From: Syntrophomonas sp964422685
GTDB taxonomy: Bacteria; Bacillota; Syntrophomonadia; Syntrophomonadales; Syntrophomonadaceae
Length of the DNA: 10,373 bases
Assembly: GCA_964422685.1 (NCBI GenBank)
Contig: CAYRCG010000073.1
Coordinates: forward strand, 1 to 10,373
Reading direction: 5' to 3'
Under the pieces are notes generated by a model. The model had not been told where the DNA came from. It saw only the letters and a program-made list of their open reading frames with translations, and searched no databases. The first letter of the stretch is position 1. Every line of letters starts with the position of its first letter. The translations under genes were made by a program, and so were the position numbers. Shown here in pieces: positions 1-5,108 of this stretch.

Positions 1-171
1 TGGTCAGGGACCGCAAACAACGATGAAAAGGGAGCTTGAGGGCTCTTGGACGGTAAGGAATAGTGGGTAATTACCGATACGCCTCACCCCTCACCCCTCA
101 CCCCTCACCTTTTCATACTCCCCACGCCTCACCATTTCATATTAACGTTTATTTAAAAAGGAGGAAGAACC
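1..171. other. Non-coding region upstream of apeA
   Basis: No gene can be supported here. Short open stretches run in from the window edge in all three + frames, with stops at 24-26, 37-39 and 68-70. Any of them could be the last residues of an upstream gene, but none is recognisable. The second half is pyrimidine-rich and holds the heptamer repeats. No convincing promoter for apeA is visible, although the final 35 bases before its SD are A/T-rich. Confidence 0.5.
82..109. repeat. Four tandem CCTCACC heptamers
   Basis: Four perfect head-to-tail copies of CCTCACC fill this stretch. A fifth copy stands alone at about 127-133. The words ACGCCTCACC and TTTCAT recur on both sides, so the larger unit looks partly duplicated. 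The repeats lie in non-coding DNA, have no spacers and are not CRISPR. Heptamer runs of this kind look like slippage-generated intergenic repeats, and no function is implied. Confidence 0.85.
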
Positions 172-1560
172 TTGCAGGATAAAAAAGAAAACCTAAAGAA
201 AAATGCTTGGCTGAAGATGCCGGAACAAGATTTACCGGCAGTTCATGAATTTAACCGGGATTACCGGTCTTTTCTCAACCGGGTGAAAACAGAAAGAGAA
301 GCGGTTATCTACATAAAACAAGCCGCACTAGAGCAGGGTTTTATGGATATGGATAAGATAGCTTCTTTGGAACCAGGGCAAAAACTGTTTTTCCAGCAAA
401 GAGGAAAAATATGCGCCCTATTAGTTATAGGACGGGAACCGCTAGAGAACGGGGTGAATCTGGTGGTATCCCATATCGATTCCCCTCGCCTGGACCTAAA
501 GGCCAATCCCCTATATGAGGCAGACGGTCTGGCCCTATTTAAAACCCATTATTACGGAGGGATAAAGAAATACCAATGGTTGGCTATACCCCTAGCTTTA
601 CACGGGGTGGTGATAAAAAAGGATGGTAAATCCGTAAATGTAGCCATTGGGGAGGCCGAAGATGATTTCGTCTTAACTATTTCCGATCTTTTACCCCACC
701 TAGCCCAAAAACAGATGGAAAAAAAGATGTCAGAGGTTATTACCGGGGAGGATTTAAACCTTTTGGTAGGCAGTCAACCGCTAGGAGGGGAAGGGGATAA
801 CCCCATAAAAAAACAAATCCTAGCCATTTTGCAGGAGAAGTATGATATAGAGGAAGAAGATTTTAGCAGTGCGGAATTGCAGGCGGTTCCTGCTTTCCCG
901 GCGCAAGACATCGGCTTTGACCGCAGTATGATCGGGTCCTATGGGCAGGATGACCGGGTTTGCGCTTATACCTCATTAAGAGCGGCCTTGGAACTGCAAA
1001 CCCCGCAGAGAACGGCGATTTGTCTTTTTGTAGATAAGGAAGAGATCGGGAGCAACGGCAATACAGGGTTACAATCACTAATCATAGAAAACCTTATGGC
1101 GGAACTTATGAATAAAGCGGGGCACAATAATTATTTGGCTTTGCGCAGGAGCCTGGCTAATTCTTACGCCTTATCAGCCGATGTAAATGCCGGGGTTGAC
1201 CCCAATTATCCTGAAGTATTTGAGAAAATGAATTGTAGCTTTCTAGGACAAGGGGTAGTGTTAACCAAATATACCGGCTCCCGGGGCAAAAGTGGTTCCA
1301 ACGATGCCAATCCAGAGTTTTTAGCCAGAATACGCCGACTGTTTGACGATAACGGGGTATTCTGGCAAGTGGGCGAACTAGGGAAAGTGGATATAGGCGG
1401 AGGGGGCACAGTAGCCCATTATATGTCTCGTTATGGCATGGAAGTGGTAGATTTGGGAGTAGCTATATTAGGGATGCATTCACCATTTGAAGTTTCCAGT
1501 AAAATCGATGTGTTTTTGGCCTACAAAGCCTATCGGGCTTTTATGCAGGACTTTTCTTAA
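172..1560 (+). CDS. apeA: M18 family zinc aminopeptidase (aminopeptidase 1 type)
   Basis: This is a 462-residue cytosolic metallo-aminopeptidase of the M18 family, which removes N-terminal residues from peptides using a two-zinc centre. The family signatures are present in order: HID (His101, Asp103); GQDDRV (Asp260/261), the likely zinc-bridging aspartate; DKEEIGSNGN with Glu290/Glu291 as the catalytic and metal pair; SADVNAG (Asp337); a glycine run IGGGGT at 408-413; and GMHSPFE with His436 near the C-terminus. The length fits the longer aminopeptidase 1 group rather than the roughly 430-residue type 2. The start is TTG, chosen because AAGGAGG lies about 8 bases upstream and no better start exists. 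There is no signal peptide. selD follows after 67 bases. The apeA versus apeB assignment rests on length and recall, so the symbol is less certain than the family. Confidence 0.9.
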   Translation: MQDKKENLKKNAWLKMPEQDLPAVHEFNRDYRSFLNRVKTEREAVIYIKQAALEQGFMDMDKIASLEPGQKLFFQQRGKICALLVIGREPLENGVNLVVSHIDSPRLDLKANPLYEADGLALFKTHYYGGIKKYQWLAIPLALHGVVIKKDGKSVNVAIGEAEDDFVLTISDLLPHLAQKQMEKKMSEVITGEDLNLLVGSQPLGGEGDNPIKKQILAILQEKYDIEEEDFSSAELQAVPAFPAQDIGFDRSMIGSYGQDDRVCAYTSLRAALELQTPQRTAICLFVDKEEIGSNGNTGLQSLIIENLMAELMNKAGHNNYLALRRSLANSYALSADVNAGVDPNYPEVFEKMNCSFLGQGVVLTKYTGSRGKSGSNDANPEFLARIRRLFDDNGVFWQVGELGKVDIGGGGTVAHYMSRYGMEVVDLGVAILGMHSPFEVSSKIDVFLAYKAYRAFMQDFS

Positions 1561-1627
1561 GACAGCATGAGGGACTGACCTAGCGAAAAAGCAGCTAGAT
1601 GATTGTAAAGGGAAGGGAGGATAGGGA

Positions 1628-2689
1628 ATGGGACAGGAAAGGCTAACTGAAATGGTAAGAGCTGCCGGATGAGCAGCCAAGATAGGGCCGGCGGCCCTGG
1701 AGTCTATTCTCAAGGATTTTCCTTTGCCGGCACATCCCAATCTCCTGGTCGGGATAGAGAACAGGGATGATGCGGCGGTTTTAAAACTAGATGAAGAAAA
1801 AGCTCTGATCCAAAGCGTGGATTTTTTTACTCCTATGGTTGACGACCCCTTTGTGTTCGGGCAGATAGCGGCGGCTAATGCCTTAAACGACATATATGCC
1901 ATGGGAGGGGACCCTATTATAGCTTTAAATGTGGTGTGTTTCCCTGAATGTGCCGACCTGCAGGTGTTACGAAAGATACTAGAGGGTGGTTTCAGCAAAG
2001 TCTCAGAAGCGGGGGCCTTACTCGTGGGAGGGCATACTGTAGATGATATCGAACCCAAGTATGGGTTAGCGGTATCAGGTCTTGTCCATCCCCAAAGGAT
2101 AATTTCTAATAGCGGCGCAGCGGTGGGTGATATTCTGTTTCTGACTAAACCCCTGGGGAACGGGGTTATTGCTACCAGCATCAAAGCGGAAATGGCTTCC
2201 GAGGAGGCATATAGAGAAGCGGTAAAATGGATGACCATGCTAAACCGGGAAAGTAGCCAGGCTATGCGGCAGACCGGGGTCAACGCTGCGACTGATGTTA
2301 CCGGATTTGGACTAATGGGACACCTTTACGAAATGGCCTTGGGCAGTGATGTGCAAATAGAGATATTCGCCGGGGGGATACCCTTCATGTCTGGAGCCCT
2401 GGAATACGCCAATCTGGGCTTGATACCGGCAGGGGCCTATAACAATCGGGATTATATGCAAGAAAAAGTACAATATATGGGGGACATTGACCCCATAGTA
2501 AGAGATTTGCTTTTTTCACCAGAAACCGCCGGGGGTATGTTGCTGGCTGTCACAGAGGAGAAAGCAGGGGAACTTTTGCAGCTTATGGATAGGAAAGGGC
2601 AACTATGCGCTCAGATAGGAAGGGTGCGGGGCAAGCGATTTAGCCCGATCAGGGTGTGGAACGGGAAGATAGGGGGAATACCAGGTTAA
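1628..2689 (+). CDS. selD: Selenide, water dikinase (selenophosphate synthetase), itself a selenoprotein
   Basis: SelD makes selenophosphate, the selenium donor for selenocysteine tRNA and modified tRNA bases, from selenide and ATP. The open stretch without stops begins only at 1724, but the gene clearly starts at ATG 1628, behind AAGGGAGG at 1613-1620. Reading from there, residue 15 is an in-frame TGA (1670-1672). The context AAG-U-AAK aligns with the E. coli active-site GCGCK segment, placing selenocysteine at the Cys17 position and Lys18 at the conserved Lys20. Reading through gives 353 residues, close to the 347 of E. coli. Further family motifs are DDAAVL (Asp47/48), SVDFFTPMVDDPF (Asp65), NALNDIYAMGG (Asp88) and GGHTVDD near 134-140. 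A hairpin just after the TGA could act as a SECIS element. Naturally selenocysteine-containing SelD is known in several bacteria. TGA as a true stop is unlikely, because the catalytic residue would be lost. Confidence 0.93.
1670..1698 (+). promoter_or_regulatory. Sec codon TGA and candidate bacterial SECIS hairpin
   Basis: The TGA at 1670-1672 is followed by a perfect 6-bp stem, AGGGCC (1684-1689) with GGCCCT (1693-1698), closed by the loop GGC (1690-1692). The first loop base is a G, 17 nucleotides beyond the TGA. That agrees with the bacterial SECIS rule of a loop guanosine about 16-37 nucleotides downstream, where SelB binds. The stem is short and GC-rich, and the true fold may include an open lower part. 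Confidence 0.75.
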
Positions 2690-2703
2690 AGGAGGAAAAA
2701 TCG

Positions 2704-2898
2704 ATGGAAAGAAAAAGCTTTGGCCTGGGAGATATTGTCCGCATGAAAAAACAACACCCCTGTGGCAGTTTCAACTGGGAGATTACACGTATGGGAGCGG
2801 ATATAAAGATTAAATGTCAGGGTTGCGGACGGGTAGTGATGCTGCCCCGGTTGCAGTTTGAAAAACGGATGGTTCAGGTAGAAAAAGAGGCTCCTTAA
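2704..2898 (+). CDS. DUF951 family small protein
   Basis: This 64-residue protein matches the DUF951 family (PF06107) by eye. It has the N-terminal GLGDIVRMKK, then HPCGSFNWEITRMGADIKIKC, and a CQGCGRVVMLPR core. Cys20, Cys38 and Cys41 are the obvious metal-ligand candidates, but the function is unknown. The start at ATG 2704 is fixed by GGAGG at 2691-2695. An upstream in-frame ATG at 2656 lies inside selD and lacks a suitable SD. The gene begins 14 bases after selD and is probably cotranscribed with it. In many Firmicutes DUF951 sits just before ychF and rpsF. Here rpsF follows about 940 bases later, without ychF. Confidence 0.88.
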   Translation: MERKSFGLGDIVRMKKQHPCGSFNWEITRMGADIKIKCQGCGRVVMLPRLQFEKRMVQVEKEAP

Positions 2899-2949
2899 GC
2901 CCTGAACGTCGTATTAATCTCCCGTGACCGGGGGTATGAACTACTGCCC

Positions 2950-3052
2950 TGTCATTGCTGCGAAAACTCATCTATCGCCCGCGGTGAAAAGTGCAGCGAC
3001 TACCTCCTGGCGATAGGTTCTGCGGGGGGCAAGATTCACCGCTGCAATGACA
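2950..3052. repeat. MITE-like element with inverted-repeat ends
   Basis: The left end TGTCATTGCTGCG (2950-2962) pairs with the right end CGCTGCAATGACA (3040-3052) at 12 of 13 positions, with a single T-T mismatch. Nested inside is a perfect 8-bp inverted repeat, CTATCGCC (2972-2979) with GGCGATAG (3009-3016). A third perfect pair, GCGGTGAA (2981-2988) with TTCACCGC (3035-3042), crosses these and competes with the outer stem. No target-site duplication is obvious. The GTCATTGC end resembles the ends of the neighbouring dispersed repeats, so it may be a longer member of the same family. Confidence 0.65.
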
Positions 3053-3060
3053 TGGTAATT

Positions 3061-3119
3061 GCCATTGCGAGGAGCTATGCGACGTGGTAATCTCAAGCCG
3101 TTTTTCATAGCGAAATGAC
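3061..3119. repeat. GTCATTGCGAG-type dispersed repeat with inverted partial copy
   Basis: The stretch starting GCCATTGCGAGGAGC, followed by ATGCGACGTGGTAATCTCA, is a clear but slightly decayed copy of a repeat I recognise from intergenic DNA of many bacteria (GTCATTGCGAGG, then GCGACG, then GCAATCTC). Right after it, CATAGCGAAATGAC (3106-3119) reads on the minus strand as GTCATTTCGCTATG, a second partial copy in inverted orientation. Together they form an imperfect palindrome. Confidence 0.7.
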
Positions 3120-3142
3120 CAAAGATGCCATAATGACAATCA

Positions 3143-3172
3143 TTAACCCTTATCCCTTTGGGGGCATATAAT
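3143..3172 (+). promoter_or_regulatory. Probable sigma-A promoter of the orphan small gene
   Basis: A perfect -10 box TATAAT lies at 3167-3172. An 18-base spacer separates it from TTAACC (3143-3148), which matches four of six positions of TTGACA. The start of transcription would fall near 3179, some 30 bases before the start codon at 3209. The -10 is strong and the -35 is weak. Confidence 0.55.
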
Positions 3173-3208
3173 AAACTACATAATCTGCCTTAAAGGAGGT
3201 GAAGCCAA

Positions 3209-3424
3209 GTGAATTCTAATATTTCCGGAAAACACGGCTTCACAACGGGTGATTTGGTAACGGTAAAAGGCATGCCTCGAAACGAACGCTTTTGTATTAT
3301 AGGTTTTAAAAAGAATGCTAACGGGGAAAAAATGGCCGTTTTGAAGGCCTTATTTAATGATACCTATATTATTGAGAAACCCCTCTCCCTGCTGCAAACT
3401 CTACTGACTAAGGGAATACTATAA
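3209..3424 (+). CDS. Orphan small protein of unknown function (71 aa)
   Basis: I do not recognise this protein. It is 71 residues, soluble, has no cysteine-rich motif, and has no signal or membrane segment. The first half, GFTTGDLVTVKGMP followed by FCIIGFKK, then NGEKMAVLKALF and TYIIEKPLSLL, reads like a run of short beta strands in a small SH3-like barrel. That is only a guess from the pattern. The GTG start sits behind a complete AAAGGAGGTG (3192-3201), as good as any SD in the window, and a TATAAT box lies 36 bases further upstream. Those signals make it a likely real gene despite its size. It stands alone between two repeat-rich blocks, in the position where many relatives carry ychF. 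Confidence 0.7.
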   Translation: MNSNISGKHGFTTGDLVTVKGMPRNERFCIIGFKKNANGEKMAVLKALFNDTYIIEKPLSLLQTLLTKGIL

Positions 3425-3548
3425 AGCCTTTTCAAAGGACAATACCCTAACCTAACTTGCGCCCGTGATCTGTGCACTGCACTGCATTATCAGCATCTTT
3501 TTGTATTCCAAGCACCCTATAGGTGTTAAAAATAAATGCTCTAAGATT

Positions 3549-3585
3549 AAGATTGCCGCGACGCTGCGCCCCTCGCAATGACGGG
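3549..3585 (-). repeat. GTCATTGCGAG-type dispersed repeat, minus orientation
   Basis: Read on the minus strand this begins CCCGTCATTGCGAGGGGCGC and ends GTCGCGGCAATCTT. It is the best-preserved copy in the window, with both the GTCATTGCGAG start and the GCAATCT end intact and a GC-rich palindromic centre. It is the opposite orientation of the copy at 3061. Confidence 0.75.
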
Positions 3586-3640
3586 AAGGCCGCTATGCTC
3601 TTCGCGATAAAACCTACCCATCATCATTCCTAACGCCCAT

Positions 3641-3695
3641 GTCATTTCAAGCGTAGCCCCCCCGTCATTACAAGCGTAGCGAGGAATCTTCCCCC
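3641..3695 (+). repeat. Two direct, decayed copies of the GTCATT repeat
   Basis: GTCATTTCAAGCGTAG (3641-3656) and GTCATTACAAGCGTAG (3664-3679) differ at one base of 16 and lie 23 bases apart. The first is truncated in a C-run. The second continues through CGAGGAATCTT, matching the short form of the same dispersed repeat family. They sit immediately before the terminator at 3702. Confidence 0.7.
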
Positions 3696-3701
3696 TCGGC
3701 C

Positions 3702-3730
3702 AAAGCAATGGATTTTCCATTGCTTTTTTT
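3702..3730 (+). terminator. Intrinsic terminator upstream of the rpsF promoter
   Basis: A perfect 11-bp stem (3702-3712 with 3716-3726), with a 3-base TTT loop, runs into T residues up to 3730. The polarity is +, so it would stop transcription arriving from the orphan gene or further upstream. It ends two bases before the -35 box of the rpsF promoter, so the two transcription units are sharply insulated. Confidence 0.85.
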
Positions 3731-3731
3731 C

Positions 3732-3760
3732 TTGCAACAAATTTACAATACTGGTATAAT
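3732..3760 (+). promoter_or_regulatory. Sigma-A promoter of the rpsF-ssb-rpsR operon
   Basis: TTGCAA (3732-3737) and TATAAT (3755-3760) are separated by exactly 17 bases. A TGG immediately before the -10 makes it an extended -10 promoter (TGnTATAAT). The predicted start of transcription is about 3767, giving a leader of roughly 73 bases before rpsF. Confidence 0.85.
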
Positions 3761-3769
3761 CGATTGAAG

Positions 3770-3827
3770 TCCCTGCCCCGGATGTTATCGGGGCCGAAAT
3801 CCATATCCATGGATTAGTCCGTAGGGA
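3770..3827 (+). promoter_or_regulatory. Structured rpsF leader, candidate S6:S18 autoregulatory element
   Basis: A closing stem TCCCT (3770-3774) with AGGGA (3823-3827) can enclose two hairpins. The first is GCCCCG (3775-3780) with CGGGGC (3789-3794), extended past a bulged G by AT/AT. The second is AATCCAT (3798-3804) with ATGGATT (3809-3815). A CCG triplet at 3819-3821 stays unpaired, and another lies at 3794-3796. Closing the outer stem would occupy the start of the rpsF SD. Bacterial rpsF leaders are known to bind the S6:S18 complex through a CCG-containing motif. That this leader is one is my inference from hand-drawn folding. Confidence 0.5.
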
Positions 3828-3839
3828 GGAGGTGTAACG

Positions 3840-4133
3840 ATGCGCAGATATGAAATGATGTTTGTCCTCAAGCCTGATTTGGAAGAAGAACAAGTTCTGG
3901 AAATCAAAGAAAGACTACAGAAGATAATAACCGACTTCGGCGGTAAATTCATCAATGCAGCCGATGGCTGGGGCAAAAAGCGACTTGCCTATGCGATTGA
4001 TGATTACTTAGAAGGTATTTATAGCCTGTGGTATTTCGAGGGCAAGCCAGAGACTGTCGATGAATTGGACAGGATCATCAAAATATCAGAGAACTTTTTG
4101 CGCCACATCATTATTCGCCAAGATGAGAAGTAG
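3840..4133 (+). CDS. rpsF: 30S ribosomal protein S6
   Basis: S6 is a 97-residue protein of the small subunit platform that binds 16S rRNA as a heterodimer with S18. The N-terminal MRRYEMMFVLKPDLEEE, the central GGKFINAADGWGKKRLAYAI and the C-terminal ISENFLRHIIIR segment match the family over its full length. There is no long acidic tail. The ATG start lies 5 bases after AGGAGGTG at 3827-3834. It is the first gene of the classical rpsF-ssb-rpsR operon, 49 bases ahead of ssb. Confidence 0.98.
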   Translation: MRRYEMMFVLKPDLEEEQVLEIKERLQKIITDFGGKFINAADGWGKKRLAYAIDDYLEGIYSLWYFEGKPETVDELDRIIKISENFLRHIIIRQDEK

Positions 4134-4182
4134 TAATATGATGTGCTTATAAATCGGTTTTGAAAGTCAGGGGGGGAAAGCT

Positions 4183-4644
4183 TTGCTGAATCGGGTTATC
4201 TTGATTGGACGCCTAACGAAGGACCCGGAACTTCGATATACCCAAAACGGGACTGCCGTGGCTACTTTTACCTTAGCGGTAGATCGTAAGTTTAAGCGGG
4301 AGGAAGCTGATTTTATACCTATCGTAGTATGGGCTAAGCAGGCAGAAAACTGTGCGACCTATCTCAATAAGGGCAGCCAAGTAGCGATTGAAGGCAGGAT
4401 ACAGGTCAGAACTTATGACAATCAAGAAGGACAGAGACGCTGGGTCACTGAAGTAGTAGCGGAGGATGTCCGCTTTATGGGAAAACCAGGCGGGGGCAGA
4501 GGTGCAGCCGCAAACCCTGACTATGCCGACAGAGGCAGTAAAAAAGACTTCGAGGATGACAACTGGAACGATTTGGGACGGGAAGTTAACATGGATAACA
4601 TCGATCTGGTTGATCAACGTGAGGATGAGGATATACCGTTCTAG
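4183..4644 (+). CDS. ssb: Single-stranded DNA-binding protein
   Basis: SSB coats single-stranded DNA during replication, repair and recombination. The 153 residues comprise an OB fold over about residues 1-105, beginning MLNRVILIGRLTKDPELRY and including the TFTLAVDR strand. A short glycine-rich then acidic linker leads to the terminal DEDIPF (148-153), the acidic tip used to recruit partner proteins. The linker is shorter than in E. coli or B. subtilis SsbA. The start is TTG, with a run of seven Gs (4170-4176) as an atypical SD. No ATG or GTG nearby offers a better start, and the first residues match the family. Confidence 0.97.
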   Translation: MLNRVILIGRLTKDPELRYTQNGTAVATFTLAVDRKFKREEADFIPIVVWAKQAENCATYLNKGSQVAIEGRIQVRTYDNQEGQRRWVTEVVAEDVRFMGKPGGGRGAAANPDYADRGSKKDFEDDNWNDLGREVNMDNIDLVDQREDEDIPF

Positions 4645-4662
4645 TCAGAGGAGGCAGGTTAA

Positions 4663-4887
4663 TTGAAAAAAGATCGACGCAAAAAAAGACGGCAGTGTAA
4701 TTGGTGTGCCGATAAAATTGAAGTGGTTGACTACAAGGAAATTCCTAGACTTCGCCGCTATATTACAGAAAGAGGGAAGATATTACCCCGCAGGATAACA
4801 GGTAATTGCGCCCATCACCAAAGGCAACTGACCGTTGCCATAAAAAGGGCAAGGATCATGGCTCTTCTTCCCTATACCTCTGAATAA
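4663..4887 (+). CDS. rpsR: 30S ribosomal protein S18, zinc-binding type
   Basis: S18 is a 74-residue small-subunit protein that pairs with S6 at the platform. The central IPRLRRYITERGKILPRRITG segment is diagnostic. It keeps CNWC near the N-terminus and NCAHH later, the cysteine and histidine set of zinc-containing (C+) ribosomal proteins. The zinc-free paralog seen in some bacteria lacks these. The TTG start is 8 bases after GAGGAGG (4648-4654), and the gene begins 18 bases after ssb. An intrinsic terminator follows directly. Confidence 0.97.
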   Translation: MKKDRRKKRRQCNWCADKIEVVDYKEIPRLRRYITERGKILPRRITGNCAHHQRQLTVAIKRARIMALLPYTSE

Positions 4888-4894
4888 GCTAAGA

Positions 4895-4921
4895 AAAAAG
4901 GCCCTCACCGGAGGGCTTTTT
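4895..4921 (+). terminator. Intrinsic terminator of the rpsF operon
   Basis: GCCCTC (4901-4906) pairs with GAGGGC (4911-4916) around the loop ACCG. The stem is extended by a G-T wobble and A-T pairs, with an A-run before and a T-run after it. It lies 8 bases past the rpsR stop codon. Confidence 0.92.
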
Positions 4922-5027
4922 CTATTAATAAGGAGATAGGGCTTTAATACTAACCTTATCCTTGTGCTTTTCCATCCCGGCCTGTGTCCCTGTAAAACGC
5001 TTTATGCGGGCACTATACCAAGGTAGC

Positions 5028-5054
5028 AGCGCAAAAGAACCATCCCCTTGCGCT
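5028..5054. repeat. REP-like hairpin with GAACC-TCCCC core
   Basis: AGCGCAA (5028-5034) pairs perfectly with TTGCGCT (5048-5054) around a 13-base loop containing AGAACCATCCCC. Read on the other strand it gives GGGGATGGTTCT. This resembles a GGGGACGGTTCT palindromic repeat that I recall from intergenic DNA of Clostridia and others, sometimes near IS200-like transposases. The family link is from memory. The hairpin itself is directly visible. It lies 55 bases upstream of the MazG-like gene. Confidence 0.5.
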
Positions 5055-5108
5055 TTGCAGGGAAAAAACTGCCCGATGGAGAAAAAGTATTGCAGGAGGT
5101 GTAATCGT

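Larger units (their letters stand above)
2899..3208. other. Repeat-rich intergenic region upstream of the orphan gene
   Basis: No coding sequence is supported over these 310 bases. The region holds a 103-bp inverted-repeat element (2950-3052), a GTCATTGCGAG-type repeat (about 3061-3094) with an inverted partial copy after it (about 3098-3119), and a probable promoter for the small gene at 3209. I see no remnant of ychF, which would be expected near here in many Firmicutes. Confidence 0.7.
3425..3701. other. Repeat-rich intergenic region after the orphan gene
   Basis: No gene is supported here. An apparent minus-strand reading frame crossing 3547-3810 runs through repeats, the terminator and the rpsF promoter and lacks a credible start. 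The first 120 bases show nothing clear: a weak CCTTT/AAAGG hairpin without a T-tract, and a short GTGCACTGCACTGCA reiteration. The rest carries three copies of the GTCATT-type repeat. Confidence 0.65.

Noticed and set aside
1..70. T-box leader suggested by AACGATGAAAAGG near the left edge
   Set aside because: No conserved T-box sequence or specifier structure follows, and the downstream gene is a peptidase rather than an aminoacyl-tRNA synthetase or amino acid gene.
82..133. CRISPR array in the heptamer repeats
   Set aside because: The units are only 7 bases and contiguous, with no spacers.
1480..2283. A 267-residue open frame on the minus strand
   Set aside because: It is antisense to apeA and selD, has low-complexity composition, matches no family I know, and overlaps two well-supported genes.
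1724..2689. A shorter selD starting at TTG 1724 after a real TGA stop, or selD as a pseudogene
   Set aside because: It would remove the catalytic residue and conserved lysine. The upstream ATG has a good SD and the reading frame is conserved across the TGA, which fits selenocysteine.
2899..3208. A decayed ychF gene in the gap after DUF951
   Set aside because: No frame shows GTPase motifs or any recognisable YchF segment. The region is explained by repeats.
3547..3810. Minus-strand open frames of about 63-87 residues across 3547-3976
   Set aside because: They cross repeats, the terminator, the rpsF promoter and rpsF itself, and are explained by those features.
4962..5108. N-terminal extension of the MazG-like gene from 4962
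   Set aside because: The extension is translated repeat sequence. The consensus AGGAGGTG at 5094-5101 places the start at TTG 5109.
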